From NCBI RefSeq assembly GCF_022843985.1, contig NZ_JALHMP010000005.1, forward strand, positions 141,062-205,061: a stretch of 64,000 nt of DNA. Reading direction: 5' to 3'. The first letter of the stretch is position 1; each line of letters opens with the position of its first letter. Under the pieces are notes generated by a model. That model had not been told where the DNA came from and ran no database searches. It was given only the letters and a program-made list of their open reading frames with translations. The position numbers and the translations under genes are program-made. This DNA is from Phreatobacter sp. (GTDB lineage: Bacteria > Pseudomonadota > Alphaproteobacteria > Rhizobiales > Phreatobacteraceae). This document shows, piece by piece, positions 1 to 10,700 of this stretch.

Positions 1-1
1 G

Positions 2-478
2 CCGGTGGAGGTGCGGATCGTGCCGACCATCCAGGTGATCACCAATCTCAACATGATGAACACCTATGCCGGCCTGACCATTCCGCTGATCGCCTCGGCG
101 ACGGCGACTCTCTTGTTCCGGCAGTTCTTCCTGACCATTCCCGACGAACTGGTCGAGGCGGCGAAGATCGATGGCGCCGGGCCGATGAAGTTCTTCCGCG
201 ACGTGGTGCTGCCGCTCTCCGTCACCAATATCGCGGCGCTGTTCGTCATCCTGTTCCTCTATGGCTGGAACCAGTATCTGTGGCCCCTGCTCATCGGCAC
301 CGACGCCCGGATGCAGACCATCGTCATCGGCATGTCGAAGATGATCGATTCGGCGGGCGGGCCGACCGACTGGAACATGGTCATGGCCACCGCGATCCTT
401 GCCCTTCTCCCGCCCGTGCTGGTCGTCATCCTGATGCAGCGCTGGTTCGTGAAGGGCCTGGTCGAAACCGAGAAGTAA
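2..478 (+). CDS. ugpE: Carbohydrate/glycerol-3-phosphate ABC transporter permease (UgpE-like), 5' truncated by window edge
   Basis: ORF 5..478 open to window start; [15 protein letters not shown] permease EAA loop; followed by UgpC-like ATPase. Confidence 0.88.
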   Translation, partial: PVEVRIVPTIQVITNLNMMNTYAGLTIPLIASATATLLFRQFFLTIPDELVEAAKIDGAGPMKFFRDVVLPLSVTNIAALFVILFLYGWNQYLWPLLIGTDARMQTIVIGMSKMIDSAGGPTDWNMVMATAILALLPPVLVVILMQRWFVKGLVETEK

Positions 479-487
479 GAGGGCCCC

Positions 488-1564
488 ATGGCCGAACTCA
501 GCCTCAGCCGCGTCCGCAAGGTCTATCCGGGCGGTGTCGAAGCGGTGAAGGACATCGACATCGCGATCCCCGATGGCGCGCTGTGCGTGCTGGTGGGGCC
601 GTCCGGCTGCGGCAAGTCCACGCTGCTGCGGATGATCGCCGGGCTGGAGACCATCACCGAGGGCGATTGCCGCATCGGCGCCGGCCGTGTCAACGATCTC
701 GACCCGTCGGACCGGGACATCGCCATGGTGTTCCAGAACTACGCGCTCTATCCGCACATGACGGTCTACGACAACATGGCCTATGGCCTGCGCAATCGCG
801 GCACGCCGAAGGACGAGATCGAGGCGCGGGTGCAGGAAGCCGCGCGCATCCTGGAGATTTCGCCCTTTCTCGACCGCAAGCCGCGGGCCCTGTCGGGTGG
901 CCAGCGCCAGCGCGTCGCCATGGGGCGCGCCATCGTCCGCAAGCCGCAGGTCTTCCTGTTCGACGAGCCGCTCTCCAACCTCGATGCCAAGCTGCGCATC
1001 CAGATGCGGGTCGAGATCAAGAAGCTGCAGCGGGCGCTGGGGGTCACCTCGGTTTATGTCACCCATGACCAGCTCGAGGCGATGACGCTGGCCGACATCC
1101 TCGTCGTGATGTCCAAGGGCCATGTCGAGCAGCAGGGGTCGCCCCTCGACCTCTACGAGAAGCCGGCCTCGACCTTCGTCGCCAGCTTCATCGGCGCGCC
1201 GCCGATGAACCTCATTCCCGTTGGCGCGGGTGAGAACGGTCCACAGGCGACGGGCCTCACCGGCGGACGCGGGCTCGCCGTTCCTGCAGGGGGGGCGACG
1301 CTGGGCGTCCGGCCCGAACATCTGATGGTGGTCGCCGGACCCGTACCGGACGATGCGCTCGGCATCACCTTCCCGGTTTCGGCGGTCGAGGCGGTCGGTG
1401 CCGAGACCTTCGTCTACGGACCGATCGGCGGCAGCGGCCAGGAGATCATCGCGCGCCTGCCGGGTAAGGCGCTGCTGGCGCCGGGCACGCCGGTCTCGGT
1501 CGCCGCGACGGCCGAGCACCTCCATCTCTTCGACAGCCAGACGGGCAAGCGCCTCGGACCGTGA
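488..1564 (+). CDS. ugpC: sn-glycerol-3-phosphate/sugar ABC transporter ATP-binding protein (UgpC/MalK family)
   Basis: Walker [10 protein letters not shown], signature [17 protein letters not shown], Walker [21 protein letters not shown]-like C-terminus. Confidence 0.93.
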   Translation: MAELSLSRVRKVYPGGVEAVKDIDIAIPDGALCVLVGPSGCGKSTLLRMIAGLETITEGDCRIGAGRVNDLDPSDRDIAMVFQNYALYPHMTVYDNMAYGLRNRGTPKDEIEARVQEAARILEISPFLDRKPRALSGGQRQRVAMGRAIVRKPQVFLFDEPLSNLDAKLRIQMRVEIKKLQRALGVTSVYVTHDQLEAMTLADILVVMSKGHVEQQGSPLDLYEKPASTFVASFIGAPPMNLIPVGAGENGPQATGLTGGRGLAVPAGGATLGVRPEHLMVVAGPVPDDALGITFPVSAVEAVGAETFVYGPIGGSGQEIIARLPGKALLAPGTPVSVAATAEHLHLFDSQTGKRLGP

Positions 1565-1756
1565 GGCCGCCGCAGCCGGTTCCTGCCAGCAAAGGCCAAG
1601 GGCATGGCCCTCGTCGGACGCGCGCCCTGCGCCGCGCCTGACGCCCCGTCCTTGCGAGGGCGCTCTCGCGTTGCCATATGCGAGAAGCGCCGGTCAGTCC
1701 CGGCGCGCCGGGTGCCTTCGGGGCCCGGTCGATGTCGCTCACACGAGGACTTCGCC

Positions 1757-2185
1757 ATGTCGCGCGTGCCGTCCCTGTCGTCGCCGTTCCTGCTGGGTTT
1801 CGATCAGCTGGAACGGGTCCTCGACCGGGTCACCAAGGGGGCCGAGGGCTATCCGCCCTACAATATCGAGCGCATCGCCTCATCGGTCCAGGCGCCCGAA
1901 CGTCTGCGCATCACGCTGGCCGTTGCCGGCTTCACGCGCCAGCAGCTGGAGGTCACCGTGGAGGAGAACCAACTTCTCATCCGCGGGCGCCAGCAGGACG
2001 ACACCGAAGGGCGCGACTTTATCCACCGCGGGATCGCGGCACGTCAGTTCCAGCGGGTCTTCGTGCTCGCGGACGGGATGGAGGTCATGGGGGCCGACCT
2101 GAAGAACGGGCTCCTCTCCGTCGATCTCGCCCGCCCGGAACCTGAACGGGTCGTGCGGCGGATCGACATCGCCGAGCAGGACTGA
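1757..2185 (+). CDS. Small heat shock protein Hsp20/IbpA family
   Basis: ATG at 1757; MSRVPSLSSPFLLGFDQLERVLDRVTKGAEGYPPYNIER... alpha-crystallin domain pattern. Confidence 0.92.
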   Translation: MSRVPSLSSPFLLGFDQLERVLDRVTKGAEGYPPYNIERIASSVQAPERLRITLAVAGFTRQQLEVTVEENQLLIRGRQQDDTEGRDFIHRGIAARQFQRVFVLADGMEVMGADLKNGLLSVDLARPEPERVVRRIDIAEQD

Positions 2186-2239
2186 CCCCAAGGGACCAGC
2201 CCGCCGGCACCCAACCTGCCTTTGAAGGAGGTTCGACCG

Positions 2240-2488
2240 ATGAACGACCGTTTCCCCCTCACCCCGGAGAGCCTCGCCCAGCTCGGCGTCGCCAAACTGG
2301 CCTATGTGAAGCCGATGCGCTCCGATGAAATCACCCGCATGTTCCCGCAGTCGCCGGCCCTGCCGCCCGGGCTGGACCTCTTCGCGCTGGTCTCGGCGGA
2401 CGGCATGCCGATCATGGTGAGCGACCGGCGCGAGGATGCCGTCGCCAATGCCTGGGAGAACGAACTGGAGACCGTCAGCCTGCACTGA
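2240..2488 (+). CDS. DUF1150 family protein
   Basis: Downstream of Hsp20 as commonly seen in alphaproteobacteria; ATG at 2240 preceded by gaaggagg; LAYVKP..S.E......P..PPG.DLFAL..ADG.PI...D. Confidence 0.85.
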   Translation: MNDRFPLTPESLAQLGVAKLAYVKPMRSDEITRMFPQSPALPPGLDLFALVSADGMPIMVSDRREDAVANAWENELETVSLH

Positions 2489-2521
2489 GGCTGCTGTCCG
2501 GCGGGCGGCGCATGCCGTCCG

Positions 2522-3622
2522 TCAGCCGGCCGCGGCGGCGGCCGAACTCTCGCGGACCTGCCAGAAGCGCAGTACGCGCAGCGCCGTGTTGGTGGTGAGC
2601 TTGGCATAGCTCTCCCGTGCCTCTTCCATGCCGGCCGTGGATGTCCCCGCCGAGCCAGGGCGCGTCCGCAGGATGGCGCCGAGGGTCGGCCAGGACAGTC
2701 CGGCGGCCCTTGCGAGGATGAGGATCGGATCGGGCCGATCACCAACGAAAAGCCGCTCGACCATCTCCAGCGGCACGCCGCACAGGACCGACAGGCTGCA
2801 CACCGTCTCGTCAAACTTCCCGGCCTCGGCAAAGGCCTTCAACTCGCTCTCGCCCAGGGCGCCGCGGCTGTGCTGGACGACGATCGTGCGCTGGATCGCA
2901 GTATAGTCGCGCGCGCCGTCGGAGACGCCGATGGCGATGCGGTCGGCGACGCCGCCGAGGGCGCCCGACAGCTGGAGCTTTTCGCGGGCGCTCGTCGTGG
3001 CGACGAGGCGCTTGCGCACGTTTTCCTTGGCGGTCGAGAGGATGACGCGGAACAGATAGGGCGGGATGTCCTTGCGCAGGCCGACGCATTCGGCCAGCAG
3101 GTCGTCGCCCTTGGTGCGCTCGACCAGCGCGTCATAGCCCCTGTCGGAGAAGCGCGCGCCCTCGTTGGCGGCGACGGACATGGCGACGCGCGAGTCCCCC
3201 CGCTCCACCAGGACGTCCGTCACGGTTTCGCCGACCGACTTCCGCCCGGCAATGGCCAGCATGTGCTCCTGGCTCTTGGTGCGGGCGATTTCGGCGAGAG
3301 TGGCATCGTCGAGCTGTGACGACAGCAGCAGGATGGGGCGTGCAACGTCGATCTCGTCGTCCTGCGCCAGGCTGCGGATGATGGTCTTCGGCGCGCTCAT
3401 CACCGGAGCCAGCCGTTCGGCCAGTTCCCGGCGGACGGCCTTCTCCATGACGCTCGACAGGCGGACGATGACGTCGTCGAAGAGCTCGATCTGGGATTCG
3501 GTGAAGCGCTCGGCATCACGCAGGAACAGGTCGGTCACCCGCCGCAGCGTTTCGACGCGCCGGCCGCTGGTGCCGCGCGAGATCGCATCTTCCAGTTCCT
3601 CAATGATCGAAGCCGCCGGCAT
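2522..3622 (-). CDS. DUF2336 domain-containing protein
   Basis: 366 aa; SQIELFDDVIVRLSSVMEKAVRRELAERLAP... resembles DUF2336 helical repeat family. Confidence 0.8.
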   Translation of the reverse strand: MPAASIIEELEDAISRGTSGRRVETLRRVTDLFLRDAERFTESQIELFDDVIVRLSSVMEKAVRRELAERLAPVMSAPKTIIRSLAQDDEIDVARPILLLSSQLDDATLAEIARTKSQEHMLAIAGRKSVGETVTDVLVERGDSRVAMSVAANEGARFSDRGYDALVERTKGDDLLAECVGLRKDIPPYLFRVILSTAKENVRKRLVATTSAREKLQLSGALGGVADRIAIGVSDGARDYTAIQRTIVVQHSRGALGESELKAFAEAGKFDETVCSLSVLCGVPLEMVERLFVGDRPDPILILARAAGLSWPTLGAILRTRPGSAGTSTAGMEEARESYAKLTTNTALRVLRFWQVRESSAAAAAG

Positions 3623-3915
3623 TTTCGCGCAAAACCCTCATAATGTTCGGGAATTAGGAGCACATCGATGGTATCGCGCGGTCCATTAAAAAGAGGTTGC
3701 AAGAAAGCATGAGATACGCGACTTGCGCGATGTTCGCCGGCTCGGGTGGTGCGAGGGCCGGCGATCGGGTCGTTCGGACGCATCTGAAAAACTTCGCGGG
3801 ACGCGCTTGATGCCCGGAAGGAAATATGTAAAACACGCGCTCCTTGAGCGGCCTCGGCCGCCTCGAGAACCCGGCGGGTGACCCACGATCCGCTCTGTTC
3901 CCTGCGGGGACTGAT

Positions 3916-3991
<76 letters not shown>

Positions 3992-4121
3992 ACATCCTCC
4001 ACTCCGCTGCGGCGCTCCACCCGGCCCTTCAGGCGTTTGCCGCGTGCAGAACAGTCGTGCTGTGGCATCGGGCTCAGCCGGGTCGATCCGTGCTAAGGGC
4101 TCGCACCATGGTTTGCGACCG

Positions 4122-5348
4122 ATGACTGCGATTCCTGATCCGAAGACGGCTCTCGCGGCCGCAAGGCCTGCCGAGCGCATGCTCCTCGGCCAGGTGTCGC
4201 TCGCCCATCTCGTCAGCCATGTCCACATCATGACGGTGCCGGCCCTTCTGCCTCTGCTGCCGGGGCATTTCGGCTCGAGCTTCATCGAGATCGGCGTTGC
4301 CCTGACGCTGTTCAATCTTGTGTCGCTGGTCGTCCAGGCGCCGATGGGCTTCGTCAGCGACCGGCTCGGCGCGCGCCCTGTCCTGGTGGCGGGGCTGTTT
4401 GTCGGCGGGCTCAGTTTCATCGGGCTGGCCTTGTCGCCCGGTTATGCCATGCTGCTCGTCGCCATGGCGGGGGCGGGGCTCGCCAACGGCGTCTATCACC
4501 CGGCGAACTATGCGCTGCTCGCCCGCGGCATCGATGGCGCCCGGATGGGCAAGGCCTTCTCGATCCACACATTCGCCGGCTATCTCGGAACGGCGATCGC
4601 GCCGCCGCTGCTGCTCGGCACTGCCGCCCTGCTCGGGGTGTCGCAGGCCTTCGCGGTGGCTGGCCTGCTCGGTCTCGGGGTCGGACTTTTGACGCTCGTC
4701 TCCGGCGGAAACGCGCCCGTTGTCCGGCCGGAGCCGCGGGCCGAGGCGGCGGAGGCCGGTCGCCCCCGGCCGCCCCGGGTTCGCCTCATCACCGGCACGG
4801 TCATCGGCCTGATGGCCATGTACGTGCTGCTGAGCCTGTCGACCGGCGGGATCCAGTCCTTCTCCGCCTCCGCTCTCGTCATGGGTTACGGCATCGACCT
4901 CGCCGGTGCCAATGCCGCCCTGACAGTGTTCCTGTTCATGAGCGCCGGCGGCGTGCTGGCGGGCGGGGCACTCGCCGACCGCACCCGGCGCCACGGCCTG
5001 GTCGCGGCCGCCGCCTTTCTCGGGACATCCGTCATCGCCGGCACGATGGCGCTCACCCAGCCCTCGGCGGTGGTGGCGACGCTCCTCCTCGGAGCGGCCG
5101 GCTTCCTGTCCGGCATCATCACGCCGTCGCGCGACATGCTGGTCCGCGCCGCGGCTCCCAAGGGGGCCGAGGGAATCGTCTTCGGCATCGTCTCGACCGG
5201 TTTCAACATCGGCGGCCTGATCGGACCGCTGCTCTATGCCGCCCTGCTCGACCAGGGTCAGCCGCGGGCGATCTTCGCCGTCGCGGCGGTCTTCATGCTG
5301 CTGACCGTGACCCTGACCCTGATCCAGGATCGTCGCGCCCGGCGCTAG
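4122..5348 (+). CDS. MFS transporter
   Basis: 12-TM-like hydrophobic pattern with GFVSDRLGARPVL motif; start at MTAIPDP. Confidence 0.88.
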   Translation: MTAIPDPKTALAAARPAERMLLGQVSLAHLVSHVHIMTVPALLPLLPGHFGSSFIEIGVALTLFNLVSLVVQAPMGFVSDRLGARPVLVAGLFVGGLSFIGLALSPGYAMLLVAMAGAGLANGVYHPANYALLARGIDGARMGKAFSIHTFAGYLGTAIAPPLLLGTAALLGVSQAFAVAGLLGLGVGLLTLVSGGNAPVVRPEPRAEAAEAGRPRPPRVRLITGTVIGLMAMYVLLSLSTGGIQSFSASALVMGYGIDLAGANAALTVFLFMSAGGVLAGGALADRTRRHGLVAAAAFLGTSVIAGTMALTQPSAVVATLLLGAAGFLSGIITPSRDMLVRAAAPKGAEGIVFGIVSTGFNIGGLIGPLLYAALLDQGQPRAIFAVAAVFMLLTVTLTLIQDRRARR

Positions 5349-5372
5349 GCGCGTGGCTCCCGCCGTCGGGCG

Positions 5373-5540
5373 TCAGCCGGCGGGCGGTTCGGATTCCTTG
5401 GTGCCGGGCTGGGGGAACATGCCCGACCCCGGCGTCTTCTCCGGGTCGATCAGGTCGGTGCGGGCATGCGGCCCCTCCGGCGGCGCCTTGGATGCACGGG
5501 CGCCGGGGCCGGGGGCGGGCTTCTTCGGATCTTCGGTCAT
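5373..5540 (-). CDS. Small hypothetical protein (MTEDPKKPAPG...DLIDPEKTPGSGMFP)
   Basis: Short ORF with distinctive polar/Pro-rich composition; internal Met chosen as start. Confidence 0.45.
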   Translation of the reverse strand: MTEDPKKPAPGPGARASKAPPEGPHARTDLIDPEKTPGSGMFPQPGTKESEPPAG

Positions 5541-5675
5541 CGGGATCAATGCGCCGCCCGGGGGAGAAGTTCCCACCGGGGGTGCCCGACGGCCTACTCG
5601 ACGCCGCTGGCCGCAGCGGTCATGCTCCTCGCCCTGGCCTGCGGCCAGTTTTCCGCGTCAAGAGGATCTGCGCCC

Positions 5676-6290
5676 GTGAAACTGTTCTTCTCTCCCGCCT
5701 CGCCCTTCGTGCGCAAGGTGATGGTCTGCGCGCTCGAGCGCGGCATTGACGGCCAGATCGACAAGCTCGGCTCGGCCGCTCATCCGATCAACCAGGACGC
5801 GGCGATCAAGGCGCATAATCCCACCGGCAAGGTGCCGACCCTGGTGGCCGACGACGGCATGGCCATCTATGACAGCCGCGTCATCTGCGAATATCTCGAT
5901 TCAGTGGGCGCCGCGCCGGGTCTGTTCCCGGCGGCAGGGCCGGAGCGCTGGACGGCGCTGGTCCTGCACTCGGCCGCGGACGAGATGCTCGACGCCGCCC
6001 TGCTCGCCCGCTACGAGACCGTGGCGCGTCCCGAGGCCCTGCGCTGGGCCGATTGGCACCAGGGCCAGATCACCAAGATCCACACCACCGTGAAGGCCTA
6101 TTCCGAAGAATGGATCGGCCATCTGGAAGCCCGTCTCGACATCGGCACCGTGGCCGCTGCCGTGTCGCTCGGCTATCTCGATTTCCGCTTCCCCGATCTA
6201 GGCTGGCGCCAGGGCAACGACCGCCTCGCCGTCTGGTATGAAGGCTTCGCCCAGCGGCCCTCCATGAAGGCGACGCTGCCGGTGGGTTGA
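5676..6290 (+). CDS. Glutathione S-transferase family protein
   Basis: GTG start; VKLFFSPASPFVRKVMVCALERG...NPTGKVPTLVADDG...DSRVICEYLD thioredoxin-fold GST N-domain. Confidence 0.9.
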   Translation: MKLFFSPASPFVRKVMVCALERGIDGQIDKLGSAAHPINQDAAIKAHNPTGKVPTLVADDGMAIYDSRVICEYLDSVGAAPGLFPAAGPERWTALVLHSAADEMLDAALLARYETVARPEALRWADWHQGQITKIHTTVKAYSEEWIGHLEARLDIGTVAAAVSLGYLDFRFPDLGWRQGNDRLAVWYEGFAQRPSMKATLPVG

Positions 6291-6303
6291 GCCCGTCCCG
6301 CGG

Positions 6304-8157
6304 TCAGGTCGGGCCGGACCGCGCGTCGCGGCCTGGCCCGAGAGCCCGCAGGGCATTCAGGATCACCGCCACGTCGATGACCTCCTGCAGCACGGCACCC
6401 TGGACCGGCGTGATCAGGCCGAAGGCGGCCACGATCATTCCGGCGACCGAGAGGCCGATGCCGGCTCCGACGCTCTGAAGGGCGATGCTGCGCGACCGGG
6501 CGGCGATGGCAATGGCCTCGGCGACGCGGTCCAGCTGGTCCACCAGCAGCACCACATCCGCCGTCTCCGAGGCGGCGGACGATCCCGTGGCGCCCATGGC
6601 GACGCCGATCTCCGCAGCGGCGAGGGCCGGGGCATCGTTGACGCCGTCGCCGACCATCATGACCGGCCCATAGGCCCGTTCGGCGATGACGATGGCCACC
6701 TTGTCGCCGGGTACGAGGTCGGCGTGGACAGCATCGACCGGCAGGTCGCCCACCACGGCGTCGGCGACGGCGCGGCGGTCGCCGGTGGCGAGCACGATGC
6801 GGCCGATGCCGCGCGCACGCAGGCGGCGCAGCAGGTCGGCGGCGCCGACCCGCAACTCGTCCACCATCAGGAGGCCGCCGACGAGCCGTCCGTCGACGGC
6901 GACGGCGACAACCACGCCGTTATCCCTCTTCAAGCCGCGCAGCGCGTCGGCGTCCTCCCCCCCCGTCATGCTCGTGACGAAGCCGATACCGCCGACGCTG
7001 ACATGGTGCCCGTCGATGCGTGCGGTAACGCCCTCGCCGGGGGTCTCGCGCGCCTCGGCCGGCACGGAGAGCGTCAGACCGCGCGCCTCGGCTTCCGCCA
7101 CCAGCGTGCGGGCGACGACATGTTTCGACACCTGGTCGGCCGAGGCTGCGAGGCGCAGGACCTCGCGCGGCGACAGGCCGCCGAAGACGACCTCGGAGGT
7201 GATGCGCGCCTCACCACGGGTCAGGGTGCCGGTCTTGTCGAGGACGATGACGCGTATGCGCGCGAGGGCCTCAAGCGCCTTGCCGCCCTTGATAAGAATG
7301 CCCCGCGCCGCCGCCCGCGACAGCCCCGAGACGATGGCGACGGGAACCGCCAGGATGAGCGGGCATGGGGTGGCCACGACCAGAACGGCCACGGCCCGCA
7401 CGGGATCGCCCGAGAAGAACCAGGCGGCCCCGGCAATGGCGAGCGACAGGCCGAGGAAGACGAGGGCATAGCGATCGGCGAGCCGGGCCATCGGCGCCTT
7501 CGAGCGCTGGGCGCTCTCCACCATGCGGATAATGCCGGCGAAGGTGCTGTCCCGTGCAATGCGCCCCGCCCGCATGTCGAAGGGGCCACCGACATTGAGC
7601 GTGCCGGAAATGACCGGCTGGCCGTCGCGGCGCTGGACGGGGACGGCCTCGCCGGTGATCGCGGCCTCGTCGAGGACGGCGATGGTGCCCAATACCGTGC
7701 CGTCGACCGGAACCACGTCGCCCTGGCGTACGAGCAGACGGTCACCGACGGCCACCGCATCGAGGGCGATCTCGGTGAGGCCGGCATCGCCGTAGCGCAT
7801 GGCGGTGCGCGGCGCGCGGCCGAGGAGCGCCGCCATCTCGCGCCGGGCGCGGCGCTCGGCGAAGGCTTCGAGGTTCTGGCCGCCGGCATACATGAGCGCG
7901 ACGACCACGGCGGCCAGGGTCTCGCCGACGGCGAGGGCCGCGGACATGGACAGAAAGGCGACGATGTCGAGACCGACCTCGCCGCGCCTCAGGCTGGTGA
8001 CGATTTCGAGGGTGAGGGCGATGAGGACGATCAGCGTCGCGACGGTCCAGAGGGGATCGGCGAGCGTCGGGTGGTCGAACCAGCGCGCGGCGAGGCCGAA
8101 GACCAGTCCCGCCGCGGGAACGGCGACCAGATAGGCCCTGAGGTCGGTCAGGCGCAT
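6304..8157 (-). CDS. Heavy metal translocating P1B-type ATPase, TPC-motif subtype, no N-terminal HMA domain
   Basis: DKTGTLTRGE phosphorylation site, TGEAVP, GDGVNDAPALAAAEIGVAMG, ATPCPLILAVPVAIVSGLSRAAARGILIKGG. Confidence 0.92.
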   Translation of the reverse strand: MRLTDLRAYLVAVPAAGLVFGLAARWFDHPTLADPLWTVATLIVLIALTLEIVTSLRRGEVGLDIVAFLSMSAALAVGETLAAVVVALMYAGGQNLEAFAERRARREMAALLGRAPRTAMRYGDAGLTEIALDAVAVGDRLLVRQGDVVPVDGTVLGTIAVLDEAAITGEAVPVQRRDGQPVISGTLNVGGPFDMRAGRIARDSTFAGIIRMVESAQRSKAPMARLADRYALVFLGLSLAIAGAAWFFSGDPVRAVAVLVVATPCPLILAVPVAIVSGLSRAAARGILIKGGKALEALARIRVIVLDKTGTLTRGEARITSEVVFGGLSPREVLRLAASADQVSKHVVARTLVAEAEARGLTLSVPAEARETPGEGVTARIDGHHVSVGGIGFVTSMTGGEDADALRGLKRDNGVVVAVAVDGRLVGGLLMVDELRVGAADLLRRLRARGIGRIVLATGDRRAVADAVVGDLPVDAVHADLVPGDKVAIVIAERAYGPVMMVGDGVNDAPALAAAEIGVAMGATGSSAASETADVVLLVDQLDRVAEAIAIAARSRSIALQSVGAGIGLSVAGMIVAAFGLITPVQGAVLQEVIDVAVILNALRALGPGRDARSGPT

Positions 8158-8291
8158 CGCGCGGTGCGCCGTCGTCGGTGGGCCGCTGCCATGATCGATT
8201 CCACTTCGTGCTGCCGGTCCCTGCTAACAGACCAGCGGCACAAAGTGGAATGATTCAAAACAAAAGGCGCCGAGGCGCTGGCGCGGGGGTG

Positions 8292-9452
8292 TCAGAGCGC
8301 TTCGACGATGGTGACGTTGGCAAGACCGCCGCCCTCGCACATGGTCTGCAGGCCGTAGCGCTGGCCACGCGCCTTCAGCGCATGGATCAGGGTTGCCATC
8401 AGCTTGGTGCCGGAGGCGCCGAGCGGATGGCCGAGGGCGATGGCGCCGCCGTTGACGTTGAGCCGTGCCGGGTCGGCACCGGTATGTCGCAGCCAGGCGA
8501 GCGGCACCGACGCGAAGGCCTCGTTCACCTCGTAGAGGTCGATGTCCTCGATGCGCATGCCGGCGCGCTTGAGGGCGCGGTCGGTGGCGGGCAAGGGCTC
8601 CTCGAGCATGATGACCGGGTCGCCACCGGTGACGGTCAGGGTGTGGATGCGGGCGATGGGCGTCAGGCCATGGGCCTTTATCGCGCGCGCGTTGGCGATG
8701 AGGACGCCGGAGGCGCCGTCGCAGATCTGGCTGGCATTGGCGGCGGTGATGACGCCGCCCTCGACCAGGGTCTTCACCTGGCCGATGCCTTCCAGCGTGG
8801 CGTCGAAGCGGATGCCCTCGTCGCGCAGGTGGGCCTCCCCGTCGACGTCCACCGCGACGATCTCGCGGGCGAAGGCGCCAGCTTCGGTCGCGGCGGCGGC
8901 GCGGCGATGGCTCTCCAGCGCGAAGCGGTCGAGTTCGTCGCGGGTGAAACCGTATTTCGTCGCGATCATCTCGGCGCCGGTGAACTGGCTGAAGCCCTCG
9001 ACGCCGAAACGCCGCTGGATGCGCTGCGAGAAGGGACCCTCGCCGATGCCGGCCTTGGCGTAGAGGCCGGTGACCGAGCCCATGGGCACGCGGGTCATGC
9101 TCTCGACGCCGGCGGCGATGACGAGGTCCTGGGTGCCGGACATGACCGCCTGGGCGGCGAACTGCATGGCCTGCTGGGAGGATCCGCACTGGCGGTCGAT
9201 GGTCACCGCCGGCACGCTCTGCGGCAGTTTCGACGCCAGCACCATGTTACGGCCGATATGGAAGGACTGCTCGCCGCCCTGGGTGACGCAGCCGACGACG
9301 ACGTCCTCGATGGCCGCGGGATCGATGCCGGTGCGCTCGACGAGGGCGTTGAGCACCTCGCCGCCGAGATCGGCCGGGTGCCAGCCGGCAAGCTTGCCGC
9401 CGCGACGGCCGCCGGCGGTCCTGACGGCTTCAACGATATAGGCTTCGGCCAT
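8292..9452 (-). CDS. Acetyl-CoA C-acyltransferase (thiolase)
   Basis: Active site [38 protein letters not shown]. Confidence 0.95.
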   Translation of the reverse strand: MAEAYIVEAVRTAGGRRGGKLAGWHPADLGGEVLNALVERTGIDPAAIEDVVVGCVTQGGEQSFHIGRNMVLASKLPQSVPAVTIDRQCGSSQQAMQFAAQAVMSGTQDLVIAAGVESMTRVPMGSVTGLYAKAGIGEGPFSQRIQRRFGVEGFSQFTGAEMIATKYGFTRDELDRFALESHRRAAAATEAGAFAREIVAVDVDGEAHLRDEGIRFDATLEGIGQVKTLVEGGVITAANASQICDGASGVLIANARAIKAHGLTPIARIHTLTVTGGDPVIMLEEPLPATDRALKRAGMRIEDIDLYEVNEAFASVPLAWLRHTGADPARLNVNGGAIALGHPLGASGTKLMATLIHALKARGQRYGLQTMCEGGGLANVTIVEAL

Positions 9453-9503
9453 TGTCGATCCTCCCTCGGGGCAACCGCCGGTGCGGCGCCGGGTCTTGCC
9501 GCG

Positions 9504-10700
9504 TCAGCCGGCGCGGGCGTTTTTCCAGTCGCGCTTGATCTTCTTGGCCAGCGACCATTTGTGGACTTCGGTCGGGCCATCATAGATGCGGAAGGCCCGG
9601 ACCTCGCGGAACACCTGCTCGACCATGGTATCGCCGGAGACGCCCGTGCCGCCCATGACCTGCACGCAGCGATCGGCGATGCGCATCAGCGCCTCGGAGA
9701 CGGCCACCTTGGTCATGGAGCTCTCGGCGGTGCCGAGCGAGCCGCCATCGAGGACCCCGGCGCACCAGTCGATCATCAGTTCGGCCTGTTTCAGGTCGAT
9801 GAGGTTGTCGGCCAGCATGAAGCCGACGCCCTCGTGGTCGATGAGCGTCTTGCCGAAGGCCTCGCGGCGGCAGGCATAGTCGGTGGCGATCTCGTTGGCG
9901 CGGGTGCAGGCGCCAAGCCAGCGCATGCAATGCGACAGGCGGGCGGGTGAGAGGCGTACCTGGGCATATTTGAAGCCCTCGCCGCTCGCCCCCAGCATCT
10001 GGTCGGCCGGTACGCGCAGATTGTCGATGGTGACGACGGCATGGCCGCCCGGCATCGAAGAATCGATGGTGTCGAGCACCCGTTCGAGGCGGATGGCCGG
10101 GTCCGGCAGGTCGACGAGGAACATGCAGGCGCCGTCGTCGGACTTCGCCATGACGATACCGACCCTGGCGCCCTCGGCTCCGGTGATGAAGGCCTTGCGG
10201 CCGTTGATCACCCAGTGGTTGCCGTCGAGCCGGCAGGTGGTCTTCATCATCGAGGGATCGGAGCCGGCGCCCCCCTCCATGGCCGGCTCGGTCATGAAGA
10301 AGGCAGAGCGGGCTCGGCCCTCGACGAGCGGCTTCAGGAAGCGCGCCTTCTGGGCCTCCGAGCCGACCTTGCCGAGCAGATACATGTTGCCTTCGTCGGG
10401 AGCTGCCGTGTTGACGGCGGTCGGCCCGAGGATCGAGAGGCCGGAGCGGATCAGCACATAGGCGGTCTCGGCCTGGGTCAGGTGGTCGCCGTCGCCGAGG
10501 ATGTGGGGCGTGAGGACGCCGGCGGCGCGGGCCTTGCCGCGCATCTCGTGGACCAGTTCCTCGGTCGGGCCGTGCGGGCCCTGGCGCGGGTCCTTCTCGT
10601 AGGGGATGACGACATCGCGGACGAAGGCCTCGACCTTTGCCGCAATGGCCTTGGCCCGCGGCGTGGCACCGGCGGGCTCGACGGCGGCGTGGCCGCTCAT
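9504..10700 (-). CDS. Acyl-CoA dehydrogenase family protein
   Basis: FFMTEPAMEGGAGSDPSMM, VMGGTGVSGDTMVEQVFREVRAFRIYDGPTEVHKWSLAKKI; start MSGHAAV (N-terminal ORF extension is out-of-register noise). Confidence 0.93.
   Translation of the reverse strand: MSGHAAVEPAGATPRAKAIAAKVEAFVRDVVIPYEKDPRQGPHGPTEELVHEMRGKARAAGVLTPHILGDGDHLTQAETAYVLIRSGLSILGPTAVNTAAPDEGNMYLLGKVGSEAQKARFLKPLVEGRARSAFFMTEPAMEGGAGSDPSMMKTTCRLDGNHWVINGRKAFITGAEGARVGIVMAKSDDGACMFLVDLPDPAIRLERVLDTIDSSMPGGHAVVTIDNLRVPADQMLGASGEGFKYAQVRLSPARLSHCMRWLGACTRANEIATDYACRREAFGKTLIDHEGVGFMLADNLIDLKQAELMIDWCAGVLDGGSLGTAESSMTKVAVSEALMRIADRCVQVMGGTGVSGDTMVEQVFREVRAFRIYDGPTEVHKWSLAKKIKRDWKNARAG

Noticed and set aside
6724-8253. 509-aa plus-strand ORF opposite the P-type ATPase
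   Set aside because: No recognisable motifs; ATPase motifs on the other strand are complete.
8178-9950. 590-aa plus-strand ORF opposite thiolase and acyl-CoA dehydrogenase
   Set aside because: Shadow ORF spanning two well-supported genes.
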